Below, piece after piece: positions 53,618-62,090 of a stretch of 64,000 bases of DNA (positions are counted from its first letter, which is position 1; every line of letters begins with the position of its first letter). The DNA comes from Lentzea aerocolonigenes. GTDB taxonomy: Bacteria > Actinomycetota > Actinomycetes > Mycobacteriales > Pseudonocardiaceae. A program made the translations under genes and the position numbers. The notes beneath the pieces were generated by a model. The model was not told the DNA's origin. It saw nothing but the letters and a program-made list of their open reading frames with translations, and did not search any database. Location: positions 124,001 to 188,000 of the forward strand of contig NZ_BBOJ01000001.1 of assembly GCF_000974445.1 (NCBI RefSeq), written 5' to 3'.

Positions 53618-54592
53618 ATGGTCACCATGCGGGATGTCGCGGCTCTCGCGGGGGTCTCCATCACCACGGTGTCACACGTGATCAACGAGACCAGGCCGGT
53701 AGCCGAGGACACACGTGAGCGTGTGCAGAAGGCGATCGACGAAACCGGGTACACGGGTGACGCCATCGCGCGATCGCTGGTCATGGGCGGCACGAAGTCG
53801 CTGGGCCTCGCGGTGTCGCTGGTCTCCCACCCGTACTTCGCCGAGCTGATCGCCGCCATCGAGTCGGAAGCGACCCGGAACGGCTACTCGCTCGTGCTGA
53901 TCGACACGCGGGACACCCCCGAGTCCGAGCAGGCCGCCGTCAGAATGCTGCGCTCCAGACGGGTGGACGGACTGCTGCTCACACCGTCGGCCGGTGGTGG
54001 GAGCCTCGTGCTGCCGGAACTCAAGCGGCTGGGCATTCCCACCGTGCTGGTGGACCGGCTGACCGTGGCGAAGGACATCGACCAGGTCGGGCCGGAGAAC
54101 GTGCAGGCCACGTCGGGTCTGGTGAAGCACCTCGCGGAACTGGGGCACCGCCGGATCGGCATCGTCTGCGGCAAGACGGGTGTCGCCACGACCGAGGAAC
54201 GCATCCTCGGCTACCGGCTCGGTCTCGGCCGCGCGGGCCTGAAGTGGGACGAGGCGATGGTGTCGCAGAGCGGCTGGCTCGCGCCGCTGCTCGACCAGGA
54301 CGACCCGGCGACGGCCGTCGTCGCGGCCGACCACCTCGTCACGGTCGGCATGCTGCACGAGGCACGCGCCCGCGGCCTGAAGCTCGGCACGGACCTCGCG
54401 GTCGTCGCCTACGACGAGGTCGAGTGGGCGACGTTGATCGACCCGCCGCTCACCACGCTGGCCCAGCCCGTCGAGGAGATCGGCAGGACCGCGGTGAAGC
54501 TGCTGCTCTCCCGGATCGCCGATCCGGAGCGGGCACCGGAGACCATCCGGTTGTCGCCCTCGCTGATGCACCGGCAGTCCTGCGGATGCTGA
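53618..54592 (+). CDS. LacI-family transcriptional repressor
   Basis: A 324-residue LacI protein. The N-terminal DNA-binding domain is MRDVAALAGVSITTVSHVIN then RPVAEDTRERVQKAI. The periplasmic-binding-protein-like effector domain follows (SLGLAVSLVSHPYFAELI, DGLLLTPSAGGG, DQVGPENVQA, RIGIVCGK, VAYDEVEWATLIDPPLTTLAQP). It should bind in the 33-bp gap shared with the PfkB gene and respond to a sugar. Effector unknown. Confidence 0.93.
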   Translation: MVTMRDVAALAGVSITTVSHVINETRPVAEDTRERVQKAIDETGYTGDAIARSLVMGGTKSLGLAVSLVSHPYFAELIAAIESEATRNGYSLVLIDTRDTPESEQAAVRMLRSRRVDGLLLTPSAGGGSLVLPELKRLGIPTVLVDRLTVAKDIDQVGPENVQATSGLVKHLAELGHRRIGIVCGKTGVATTEERILGYRLGLGRAGLKWDEAMVSQSGWLAPLLDQDDPATAVVAADHLVTVGMLHEARARGLKLGTDLAVVAYDEVEWATLIDPPLTTLAQPVEEIGRTAVKLLLSRIADPERAPETIRLSPSLMHRQSCGC

Positions 54593-55317
54593 TCCCCGGC
54601 CTCGTCTCGGTGACGTTCCGGCAGCTCTCGATCGAGCAGATCGGCGAGCTGGCGCTGGAGTGCGGCCTCGAGGCCGTCGAGTGGGGCGGTGACGTGCACG
54701 TGCCGCCCGGTGACTTCGCCGCGGCACGGCGAGCGCTCGACACCGGGTTGAAGGTGGCGGCGTACGGGTCGTACTACCGCGCGGGCGTGTCCGATCGTGC
54801 CGACCTGGCGCCGATCCTGGAGACCGCGGCCGAGCTGGACGCACCGCTCGTGCGGGTCTGGGCGGGAACCTCCGGGTCCGCCGAGTGCTCCGATCGCGGG
54901 CCGGTGGTCGAGGCGTTGCGGCACGCCGTCGAGCACGCCGACGCGATGGGCACGCGGATCGCGTTGGAGTACCACCGGAACACGCTGACCGACACGCTGG
55001 AGTCGACCGTCCAGCTGCTGGACGAGGTCGACGGCGTGGTGTCGTACTGGCAGCCGCACGGAGGCCAGGACGTGTTCTCCGCGGTGCACGAGGTGCGCAC
55101 GCTGGAACCGGTGACAGCGCACGTCTTCTCGTGGGGTCCGGGTGGCTACACCGAACGGCTGCCGCTCGCCGAGCGCCGCGACCTGTGGAAGCCGGTGCTG
55201 ACCGAGCTGGCGCGCGACGGCGTCGACCGCAACGCCCTGCTGGAGTTCGTGATCGACGACTCGCCGGAGCAGTTCCGCGAGGACGCCAAGACGTTGCTGA
55301 GCTACATCAGGCCGTAG
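54586..55317 (+). CDS. Sugar phosphate isomerase/epimerase-like TIM-barrel protein
   Basis: A 243-residue AP-endonuclease-2-type TIM barrel: MLIPGLVSVTFRQLS, LECGLEAVEWGGDVHVP, and metal-ligand-type residues in ALEYHRNTLTDT (Glu/His) and VSYWQPHGGQDVF. These enzymes isomerise or epimerise sugars and inositols, or dehydrate them. Its ATG lies inside the end of lacI (7-nt overlap), so it is co-expressed with the regulator. It probably acts on the same sugar as the two kinases. Confidence 0.88.
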   Translation: MLIPGLVSVTFRQLSIEQIGELALECGLEAVEWGGDVHVPPGDFAAARRALDTGLKVAAYGSYYRAGVSDRADLAPILETAAELDAPLVRVWAGTSGSAECSDRGPVVEALRHAVEHADAMGTRIALEYHRNTLTDTLESTVQLLDEVDGVVSYWQPHGGQDVFSAVHEVRTLEPVTAHVFSWGPGGYTERLPLAERRDLWKPVLTELARDGVDRNALLEFVIDDSPEQFREDAKTLLSYIRP

Positions 55318-56404
55318 TCACGTCCAGGCCCCGGCGTTCGAGCAGAGCCGCGGCCTCCAGACACATCCAGCCACCGAGCTGGACGGACAGGTCACGTCCC
55401 TCGCGCTCGTCCGCCGGAACCGTCCACTCAGGACCGAACAGCGGACCGCTCACGGCCATCACGCGGTTGAGCCACGCGGCTTCCGCCGACTGGACCACGA
55501 GCTCCCTGGCCAGATCCGCGGTCTCGTGCCGGTCGGGGTCGAGCTCGGGGATCTCGAGGGCGGCCCGCGCGAGGTAGCGCGTGAGGATGCCGGCGAACAG
55601 GCCGCCGTCACCGCCGCCCTGGCCCTTGATCACGCCGTTCGTCGCCAGGTCGTCGTGGACGGCGGTGATCGTGCGGGCGGCGCGGTCGAGCCACTTGTCC
55701 TGCTGGCCGTGCCGGGCGAGCTCGACGCACGCGCCGATCAGAACCCCTTGGCAGTACGTGTAGATGTTCTTCTCGACCTCGCGGATCTCGCCGTTGGGGT
55801 GGACGTGCAGGCCGTCCCACGCGAGGCCGCTGCCGGGGTCGACCAGGTTGTCCTCGACCCAGTCCACGGTCGACCGCGCGCGGGCGAGGTCGGTGCGGTC
55901 GTTCTGGCGGGCCAGGAAGATCGCGGCGGGACCGTTGGCGGGCACGTTCTTGAAGTCGTCGTTGCGCTTCCACCAGATGCCGCCGCCGGCGTGGTCGGTC
56001 CAGCCGTCCCGCAGCCGTTCGGCGATCGCCTGCAGCGCCTTGGGTTTCGCGACGCCGACCTCGTTCTGGGCGCGTTGCAGGGCGAGGCCGAGCCACGCGA
56101 TGTCGTCGTAGAAGTCGTTGGTCCAGCCGAGGACGTTGCGCACCCGGATGCCGCGCACGACCTTGGTGATGGCCGCTTTGCGCAGCTCGTTCGGCGAGCG
56201 CAGGTAGCCGTCGATCAGGCAGTCGAGCAGGTGCGCCTGCCACCAGTAGTTGAAGCTGGTGTGCAGCTTGTCGCGGAAGAGCGGGGGCCACACCCGTGCC
56301 CCGAGCAACGTCCCCGGCACGCCCCAGACCCGTCGCAGGTGCCTGGAGTACACCGCGCGCTCCGCGACGCCCGCGCGCGCCGCCAGCAGTTTCGCGATCA
56401 CCAC
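55307..56404 (-). CDS. Glycoside hydrolase family 76-like protein
   Basis: A 365-residue (alpha/alpha)6-barrel protein. The key GH76 motif is the Asp-Asp pair in TNDFYDDIAWLGLAL (catalytic residues), with supporting WWQAHLLDCLIDGYLRS, GGIWWKRNDDFKNVP and KNIYTYCQGVLIGA. GH76 members are endo-alpha-1,6-mannanases. No signal peptide is seen, so this one may act in the cytosol or on short oligomannosides. Convergent with the TIM-barrel gene, overlapping by 11 nt; start GTG. Confidence 0.85.
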   Translation of the reverse strand: MVIAKLLAARAGVAERAVYSRHLRRVWGVPGTLLGARVWPPLFRDKLHTSFNYWWQAHLLDCLIDGYLRSPNELRKAAITKVVRGIRVRNVLGWTNDFYDDIAWLGLALQRAQNEVGVAKPKALQAIAERLRDGWTDHAGGGIWWKRNDDFKNVPANGPAAIFLARQNDRTDLARARSTVDWVEDNLVDPGSGLAWDGLHVHPNGEIREVEKNIYTYCQGVLIGACVELARHGQQDKWLDRAARTITAVHDDLATNGVIKGQGGGDGGLFAGILTRYLARAALEIPELDPDRHETADLARELVVQSAEAAWLNRVMAVSGPLFGPEWTVPADEREGRDLSVQLGGWMCLEAAALLERRGLDVTTA

Positions 56405-56429
56405 GAGATCATGGTGAGTGCTTGACCGG

Positions 56430-57101
56430 TCAAGAAGCTCGGTGAATCGCCCAGTGGTACAGCCCCATCGCCACGGAAGTGGTCAGGTTGTAGCTGCTGA
56501 CCTTGTCCCGCATGGGAAGCCGGACGATCCTCGTGGCCTTCGCGCGGACCTCGCCGGACAGCCCGTGCCGCTCCGAGCCGAACGCCAGCACGGCGTCGTC
56601 CGGGATCGGCCCGGTGAGCAGGTCGCCGTCGGCGTCGAACGCGATCAGCTCGCCCGCGAAGTCGAGGCTCCCGGCTCTGGCCACGGGAAGCGCGAAGTGC
56701 AGGCCGGCGGACCCCCTGAGCACGTTCGGGTGCCACGGGTCCACGTCACCGGTGGAGATCACCCCGCCCGCGTCCAGGCCTGCCGCCACCCGGATGGCGG
56801 CACCGAAGTTGCCGAGGTTGCGCGGGTTGTCGAGCAGGACGATCGGCGCGTTGCGGTCGAACGGCAGCTCCGGCCGTGCGGCGAACCCCGCGACCCCGGT
56901 CGGATGGGTCTTGCCGACCTGCTTCACGAACTCGGCCCGGTCGACCTCGGTGGCCTGCTTGAACGCCTCGACGAGATCGGGTGCGTGCGACTCGGCGAGC
57001 TCGACCGCGTCACTCAGGTTCGTGGTGAGCAACGGATGCACCCGCGCGCCGAAGCGCAGCGCGTGCTTAACAGCGTGAAAGCCTTCGAGCAGCACGCCCA
57101 C
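56430..57101 (-). CDS. TrmH/SpoU-family RNA 2'-O-methyltransferase
   Basis: A 223-residue SPOUT methyltransferase. The three SPOUT motifs are present: LLDNPRNLGNFGAAIRVA (motif 1 with Asn and Arg), LAFGSERHGLSGEV (motif 2), and LPMRDKVSSYNLTTSVAM (motif 3), plus the N-terminal LLEGFHAVKHAL substrate-binding domain. It methylates the 2'-OH of a tRNA or rRNA nucleotide from S-adenosylmethionine. The start overlaps the DUF2784 gene by 35 nt. Target unknown. Confidence 0.93.
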   Translation of the reverse strand: MGVLLEGFHAVKHALRFGARVHPLLTTNLSDAVELAESHAPDLVEAFKQATEVDRAEFVKQVGKTHPTGVAGFAARPELPFDRNAPIVLLDNPRNLGNFGAAIRVAAGLDAGGVISTGDVDPWHPNVLRGSAGLHFALPVARAGSLDFAGELIAFDADGDLLTGPIPDDAVLAFGSERHGLSGEVRAKATRIVRLPMRDKVSSYNLTTSVAMGLYHWAIHRAS

Positions 57102-57435
57102 CAGCGTAGAACCCGATCCACGAGATGATCACGATCGACCCCAGCACCAGCTGCACCAGCGTCGACGCGCTCTCCGGGTACCAGACGCCGTCGATGTAGT
57201 GGTCGATGAACCCGGTACCGAGCGACGGCATCCCCGCCTGCGCGCGGAAGAACTCCTCGGCGCTCGTGAGCGGGCACGTCACCGGCACCAGCAGACTGAG
57301 GATCGCCCACGCCCCGATCGCCAGGTGCGGATAGATCACACCGCGCCACCGCCACGCGACGAACCCGCCGAAGAGCAGGAACGCCAGCACGGCGAAGTGC
57401 AGCACCATGACCGCTTCAGCGAAGACCCTGGCCAT
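57067..57435 (-). CDS. DUF2784 membrane protein
   Basis: A 122-residue protein with about four membrane segments: FAEAVMVLHFAVLAFLLFGG, YPHLAIGAWAILSLLVP, a loop with CPLTSAEEFFRAQAG and HYIDGVWYPE, and LVQLVLGSIVIISWIGFYAG. DUF2784 proteins (about 120-130 residues) are uncharacterised. The conserved His (VLHF) and the CPLT...E pattern are typical. It overlaps the methyltransferase gene at its end. Confidence 0.9.
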   Translation of the reverse strand: MARVFAEAVMVLHFAVLAFLLFGGFVAWRWRGVIYPHLAIGAWAILSLLVPVTCPLTSAEEFFRAQAGMPSLGTGFIDHYIDGVWYPESASTLVQLVLGSIVIISWIGFYAGGRAARRLSRC

Positions 57436-57493
57436 TCGCACCACCCCGCCCTCCAGACTAGGACGGGGTGACTCGAAGCGCTCTCGATAAAAC

Positions 57494-58060
57494 CTAGGCG
57501 AGCCCGAGATCGTCGAGATCGAGCAGGTACCGGTACGGCAGACCCTCGGCCTCGATGGCCTCCTTTGCCCCCGTACCGCGGTCGACAACCGTGGCAACGC
57601 CCACAACCTCGGCACCGTGCTCGCGCAGCGCGGTGACGGCCGTGAGCACCGAACCACCGGTGGTGGAGGTGTCCTCGACGGCGAGCACGCGCTGGCCGCG
57701 CACGTCGATGCCCTCGATCTGCCGCTGCATGCCGTGCGCCTTGCTGGCCTTGCGCACGACGAACGCGTCGAGCACGTCACCGTCGATCGCCGCGGAATGC
57801 ATCATCGCGTAGGCCACGGGGTCCGCCCCGAGCGTGAGACCACCGACGGCGACGAAGTCCCAGTCGCTGGTGAGCTGCCGCAGCAGCTTGCCGATCAACG
57901 GCGCCGCCGCGTGGTGCAGCGTCGCCCGCCGCAGATCGACGTAGTAGTCGGCTTCCTTGCCGCTGGAGAGGGTCACCTTGCCGTGCACGACGGCCAATTC
58001 GCTCACCAGACGAGCGAGTTCCGACTTCGCGTTCGCGTCCAAGACCACTTCAGTTCGCAC
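57494..58060 (-). CDS. pyrE: Orotate phosphoribosyltransferase
   Basis: A 188-residue enzyme joining orotate and PRPP to give OMP in pyrimidine synthesis. The PRPP-binding motif is VLAVEDTSTTGGSVL near 128-142, with LSSGKEADYYVDLRRATL near residue 32, the flexible catalytic loop KASKAHGMQRQIEG, and the PRTase start LGADPVAY. The start is GTG (58058-58060). It is divergent from the 58114 gene. Confidence 0.95.
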   Translation of the reverse strand: MRTEVVLDANAKSELARLVSELAVVHGKVTLSSGKEADYYVDLRRATLHHAAAPLIGKLLRQLTSDWDFVAVGGLTLGADPVAYAMMHSAAIDGDVLDAFVVRKASKAHGMQRQIEGIDVRGQRVLAVEDTSTTGGSVLTAVTALREHGAEVVGVATVVDRGTGAKEAIEAEGLPYRYLLDLDDLGLA

Positions 58061-58113
58061 GGGTCGCTAGCTTCGCACACCTGGGGCGCCCACGCCTCGT
58101 ACGCTGCATCACC

Positions 58114-58662
58114 GTGAGCACCCTCTTCGTCGAACAGCCGTGGACCTCCATGAGCCTGTTGTTCCGGCCGCATTACCGGGTGGAGGTGTTCGACGAGCAC
58201 GACACGCCCGTCGCGGTGGTCAGGGAACGCAGCGGGCCGGGCTTGCAGCGGCCGCTGCGGTACACGGGGTTCTCCGGCTGGACGACGTTCGACCTCGACG
58301 TCGTGGCGCCGCACGGCCAGCCGATCATGCACATCAGCAAGCGGTTCGGGCGACGGCCCCACGTGCGCGTCACCTCGCCGCAGGGCCAGTTGATCGGGAC
58401 GATCAAGACCCACGGCGCGTGGAAGCAGTCGCTGCACGACGCGACCGGTCAGCAGCTCTGCTTCTTCGGCGACATCGGGCGCATCGAGACCGGCGGACGC
58501 TCCAAGCGCAACGGCAAGCGCGTCCGCCGGGACGTCGTGCGGATCAACCCCGGCGTGGCCGAGCCGCTGCGCTCGCTGGCGACCGCCTGCGCGGTCGCCT
58601 TCGACGTCGTTCGCGGCACCGGCACCAGCCACCTGAGCAGCGGCGGCGACTGGCCGGCCTGA
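58114..58662 (+). CDS. LURP-one/scramblase-like protein, uncertain
   Basis: A 182-residue soluble protein rich in beta-strands (YRVEVFDEHDTPVAVVRERS, GWTTFDLDVVAPHGQPIMH, RPHVRVTSPQGQLIGTIKT) with a helix near the C-terminus. The pattern of strands ending in a buried helix resembles the LURP-one/tubby-like fold of phospholipid scramblase relatives, but only loosely. No membrane segment is certain; the last 40 residues contain a moderately hydrophobic helix (ATACAVAFDVVRG). GTG start. It ends one base before the next gene on the other strand. Confidence 0.75.
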   Translation: MSTLFVEQPWTSMSLLFRPHYRVEVFDEHDTPVAVVRERSGPGLQRPLRYTGFSGWTTFDLDVVAPHGQPIMHISKRFGRRPHVRVTSPQGQLIGTIKTHGAWKQSLHDATGQQLCFFGDIGRIETGGRSKRNGKRVRRDVVRINPGVAEPLRSLATACAVAFDVVRGTGTSHLSSGGDWPA

Positions 58663-58663
58663 G

Positions 58664-59107
58664 CTACCAGGCGTCCTGGCGGAAGTGGCTCGGCCCGTCG
58701 TCCTCGTCGTCGTCATCCTGGCGCGGCGGCCGCTGGGCCTCCGGGTTGCCGGACGCGATGACGTCCTCGATGTCCTGCCCCTCCTGGATCGCCGTGTAGG
58801 CGCGCTGGAGGTCAGGAACACCGGTGGCGAGCGCCTTCTGCACGCCCTCGTCCATCACGCGGCCGGCGGCGATGTCCTTCCAGCTGAACTCGCCGGAGTC
58901 GATGCGCTGCTGGAGGTCCTTGAACTCCTTGGGCGCGTTGCCGCCGCGGGCGTACCGCTCGATCGCGGCGAGGTCCTGCTCCGACACCCCGCGCGACCGC
59001 GGCTGGTACTGGGCGGCCTGTTGCGCGACCTGCACGGCCGCCGTGGTCCTGGCGTCGACGTCGTCGATCAACGCCTGCAGCCGGGCCTGGTCGTAGGGGA
59101 ACGTCAC
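58664..59107 (-). CDS. Uncharacterised protein of the second type VII set
   Basis: A 147-residue protein. The N-terminal two thirds are helical (YDQARLQALIDDVDARTTAAV, SRGVSEQDLAAIERYARGG), the end is very acidic (DDDDEDDGPSH). The GTG start overlaps the stop of the 305-residue gene as GTGA. No family is recognised; its operon place suggests a secretion-associated or immunity-type partner of that protein. Confidence 0.78.
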   Translation of the reverse strand: MTFPYDQARLQALIDDVDARTTAAVQVAQQAAQYQPRSRGVSEQDLAAIERYARGGNAPKEFKDLQQRIDSGEFSWKDIAAGRVMDEGVQKALATGVPDLQRAYTAIQEGQDIEDVIASGNPEAQRPPRQDDDDEDDGPSHFRQDAW

Positions 59108-60021
59108 TGCTGTCCTCCGCCCGTGCCGCCCGAGCCACCCGTACCGGCACCCGCGCTCGCGCCACCGGCACCACTGCTGCCGGCACCGCTGTACCGGGTG
59201 GACGCGGCGGAACCGGACTTGCCGAGCTTGTAGCCGTCCCAGGCGATGCTCATCGCGCCGGACTTCACCGCGGACCTGCCGTTGTCGAACTTCTGCTTGC
59301 CGTCCTGCACCCCGTCGACCACGTCGAGGGCGTCGTTGACGTCGCGGACGTCCTTGAGCTTCATCAGCGCGGTGCCCATGGCCTTGATGCCGTCGACCAT
59401 GCCCTTGACGCCCTCGATGATCTGCTGGATCGAGAGGATGATCTTCCGGATGCGGTCGACGATCTGGATGCAGTCGTAGACGACCCACACCGCCTTGCCC
59501 CAGCCGACGACCGGGATCGGTGCCAGGATCACGGCTTCCATCAGCTTGGTGACCAGCATGTCGAGCAAGGTCAGCGCGAGGCCGCACGCCGTCCGGCAGG
59601 TGGAGGCCATCGACTGGAACTTGTTGCCGATGATCCGCGCGACCTGGGAGTCCGCCTCGATCGCGATGACCCACATGGTGTCCATGCGGCGCTCGAACCC
59701 CTGCGCGGCCGTGCCGTTCCAGTGCGGGTTCAGCTGGTTGACGCCCTCGCCGACGTTGTGGCGCACGGAGTCCAGCGCCTTGGCGACCTGGTCCCACGCG
59801 TTGGCGTTGGCGTCGATCTTCTCGAAGTCGCCGAGCAGCGGGTTGATCAGCGACTCGACCAGGTTCTCACCGGTGACCTTCTCGTAGATCCAGTTGACGC
59901 CCTGGATCTTCCAGCCGGCCTTCTCGATGAGCTCCTTGGTGCTCTGCCTGCCGGGGCGGTCCTCCGCGGCCGCACTGAGGGCGGCCGACGGGTTCTCGAC
60001 GTCCGCGTACGCCGTGGTCAT
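59104..60021 (-). CDS. WXG-type type VII secretion protein with Ser/Gly/Ala tail
   Basis: A 305-residue protein. Residues about 65-200 are helical with a WNG turn (W101-N-G103, in PHWNGTAAQGFE) and a hydrophobic helix LALTLLDMLVTKLMEAVILA near 150-170. A second helical part at about 185-240 (IVDRIRKIILSIQQIIEGV) follows. The tail after residue 265 is Gly/Ala/Ser repeats. The layout resembles PPE/WXG-like substrates and the N-terminus of polymorphic toxins, but no toxin domain is visible. It overlaps the EspC-like gene by 4 nt. Confidence 0.82.
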   Translation of the reverse strand: MTTAYADVENPSAALSAAAEDRPGRQSTKELIEKAGWKIQGVNWIYEKVTGENLVESLINPLLGDFEKIDANANAWDQVAKALDSVRHNVGEGVNQLNPHWNGTAAQGFERRMDTMWVIAIEADSQVARIIGNKFQSMASTCRTACGLALTLLDMLVTKLMEAVILAPIPVVGWGKAVWVVYDCIQIVDRIRKIILSIQQIIEGVKGMVDGIKAMGTALMKLKDVRDVNDALDVVDGVQDGKQKFDNGRSAVKSGAMSIAWDGYKLGKSGSAASTRYSGAGSSGAGGASAGAGTGGSGGTGGGQQ

Positions 60022-60332
60022 CGGCCACCTCCGGCCTGCTTCAGCAGCTGCACACCGTGCAGGTCGACCTTCTCGTAGGACTCGGCCGTCTTCTTCAGCG
60101 CCTCGGAGTCCTTGAGCATCATCTTGTTGGCGAACTCCAACGTCTCCCCGTAGAGGTTCGCGACGCCGGTCACGACGGGGTGCAGCAACGTCAGCAGGCC
60201 GGTGAACCCGCTGGTGTCACCGCCCTTGGAGATCGCGTGGTCCTTGATGGTCAGGAAGTGCTGGGCGTTGCGGTCCAGCAGCTCGCTGTACCCGCGCAGC
60301 TCGTCCGGTTCGACATGGAACTGTTCGCTCAC
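60018..60332 (-). CDS. EspC-like type VII secretion target
   Basis: A 104-residue helical protein matching the DUF2580/EspC type: MSEQFHVEPDELRGYSELLD, a middle turn with GFTGLLTLLHPVVTGV, then ANKMMLKDSEALKKTAESYE. Such proteins are usually exported by ESX systems together with a larger partner, here the 305-residue protein that follows with a 4-nt overlap. It begins the second small type VII set. Confidence 0.87.
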   Translation of the reverse strand: MSEQFHVEPDELRGYSELLDRNAQHFLTIKDHAISKGGDTSGFTGLLTLLHPVVTGVANLYGETLEFANKMMLKDSEALKKTAESYEKVDLHGVQLLKQAGGGR

Positions 60333-60369
60333 GCGGGCTTCGACGCTCCGTTCGGCCGAACGGTTCCGA

Positions 60370-61143
60370 TCAGGTGCGTCCGCGGCCGCCGGCGAAGCGG
60401 GAGGCCATCTTGCGGACCAGGGACCGCGGCAGCACCTTCGTGAGGCTCACGATCGCCTTGTACTGGCCGCCGGGGATCGACAGGACCTTGCCGCGGCGCA
60501 GGTCGCGCAGGCCCTCGTGCACCAGGCGGTCGGCGTCGATGTAGAGCCAGTCGGGGGTCTTGGACATGTCGATGTTGGCCCGCTTGTGGAACTCGGTCTT
60601 CACGAAACCGGGGCACAGCGCCATGATCCGCACGCCGGAGTGCGCGACCGCGAGGGACATGCCCTCGGAGAACGACGTCACCCACGCCTTGTCGGCGCTG
60701 TAGCTGGTGCCGCGGCCGGGCAGGAAGCTCGCCACGCTGGACACGTTGATCACGTCACCCTTGCCGCGGGCCATCATGCCGGGGATCGCGGCCCTCGACA
60801 GGCGCAGCACGGTGGCGACGTTGACGTCCAGCTGGGCCTGGAGCTTCTCGACGTCCGCCGCGAAGAACTCGCCGGTGTTGGCGAAGCCCGCGTTGTTGAC
60901 GAGGAGGTCGACGGGCGACTCGGCCAGGCGTGCCTCGACCTTCGCGCGGTCGCCGTGGTCGCTGAGGTCGGCGGGCAGGACGTCCACGTGCACGCCGTGG
61001 CGGTCGTGCAGCTGCTTCGCCTGTTCCTCGAGTGCGGACGCGGTGCGCGCGACCAGCACGAGGTCGTACCCCTCCGCGGCGAGCCTGCGGGCGAAGGCGG
61101 CCCCGATCCCGACGGTCGATCCGGTCACCAGTGCGGTTGGCAT
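60370..61143 (-). CDS. Short-chain dehydrogenase/reductase (second)
   Basis: A 257-residue classical [11 protein letters not shown] at 7-14, VNNAGFA at 82-88, INVSSVASF (catalytic Ser near 136), Tyr148 and Lys152 in [10 protein letters not shown], and [12 protein letters not shown]. The C-terminal [18 protein letters not shown] segment is typical of actinomycete 17-beta-HSD/acyl reductase-like SDRs. It lies 37 nt downstream of no coding gene on its strand and has no obvious partner. Substrate unknown. Confidence 0.92.
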   Translation of the reverse strand: MPTALVTGSTVGIGAAFARRLAAEGYDLVLVARTASALEEQAKQLHDRHGVHVDVLPADLSDHGDRAKVEARLAESPVDLLVNNAGFANTGEFFAADVEKLQAQLDVNVATVLRLSRAAIPGMMARGKGDVINVSSVASFLPGRGTSYSADKAWVTSFSEGMSLAVAHSGVRIMALCPGFVKTEFHKRANIDMSKTPDWLYIDADRLVHEGLRDLRRGKVLSIPGGQYKAIVSLTKVLPRSLVRKMASRFAGGRGRT

Positions 61144-61215
61144 GCCACCGAACGGTAGTCGGAAAAGCGCCGGGACCGAAGGCCGGCGGTGATCACATTT
61201 GGTCCGTCACCCTGG

Positions 61216-61950
61216 TCATTGCTGCTTGCGGCCGAACGACGGCCGGTAGACCTCGCCACCGTCGTCCTCCTCGTCGACCGGTTCCTCCACCTCGGAGGGG
61301 TCCGGGTCGAACGGGTCGATGACGTCCGCGAGCTCACCGACGTCGCGCAGCAGCCGTTCCAGGCGCGCGGGCGACGAGTTCGGCGGAGCGGCGGCCAGCA
61401 CCCAGTCGTTCTCCATCCAGACGACCGTGACGTCGCCCCCGATCTCCTCGGCGGCGTCGATCAGGTCCGGCGTGATGATCTTGCGGGCGGCCGGGACGTC
61501 CGTGACGAACGCGTACCGCGAGCCCACCGGCCCGAGCAGGTCGGGCATCGGCATCTTGTCGTTGTCGCGCTGGAACGGCACTGTCGACAGCCACAGCTCG
61601 ATGACCACGGACAACGCCCTGCGGCAGCGCACGCCGACCAGCACCGAGTTGACCTTGCCGCCGGTCTCGTGGTCGAGCACGTAGACCTGGCGCCGTCCGT
61701 CCGCGGTGAAGGTCGAGCCCGCGACGACGTCACGGGCGAGCCCCGTGCCGTAGTACGCGATGGCGCCGGCCTCCCAGCGAGTCGGCAGCACGTGGTCTGT
61801 CTCCTCGAACTGCCAGCCGCGCAGGGCAGCCCAACGGCGCCGTTCACGATTACGCGCGGTTCGTTGCGCCCGGTCGGTCGCGAGCAGGGCGAACCCCGCC
61901 ACGCCCGCCACCGCGGCGACGGTGAACCAGACCCACGCCGGTATGCCCAC
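61216..61950 (-). CDS. Membrane-anchored protein of unknown function
   Basis: A 244-residue protein with an N-terminal membrane helix (WVWFTVAAVAGVAGFALLA, about residues 6-24), a basic stretch (RAQRTARNRERRR), and a soluble beta-rich domain facing the cytosol by the positive-inside rule. The end is acidic (DPDPSEVEEPVDEEDD). No known motif is seen; the middle (RCRRALSVVIELWLSTVPF) is hydrophobic strand-rich. It is single between the SDR gene and clpB. Confidence 0.82.
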   Translation of the reverse strand: MGIPAWVWFTVAAVAGVAGFALLATDRAQRTARNRERRRWAALRGWQFEETDHVLPTRWEAGAIAYYGTGLARDVVAGSTFTADGRRQVYVLDHETGGKVNSVLVGVRCRRALSVVIELWLSTVPFQRDNDKMPMPDLLGPVGSRYAFVTDVPAARKIITPDLIDAAEEIGGDVTVVWMENDWVLAAAPPNSSPARLERLLRDVGELADVIDPFDPDPSEVEEPVDEEDDGGEVYRPSFGRKQQ

Positions 61951-62042
61951 AGCTGAAGCGTAGTGGGTCGGGGGCGAGGAACGAAGATCACTTCCGCGCG
62001 TGGCGCCCGTACGTCCTATTCGTGGTGGTCGCAGACGCGCGA

Positions 62043-62081
62043 CGAGCGGTTTCCGGCACCGTTGGAGCCGGAAACCGCTCG
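62043..62081 (-). terminator. Hairpin terminator after clpB
   Basis: Arms 62043-62057 and 62067-62081 (CGAGCGGTTTCCGGC and its complement) pair perfectly over 15 bp around a 9-nt loop ACCGTTGGA. It begins 10 nt after the clpB stop. Confidence 0.9.
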
Positions 62082-62090
62082 GGGGCCTCC

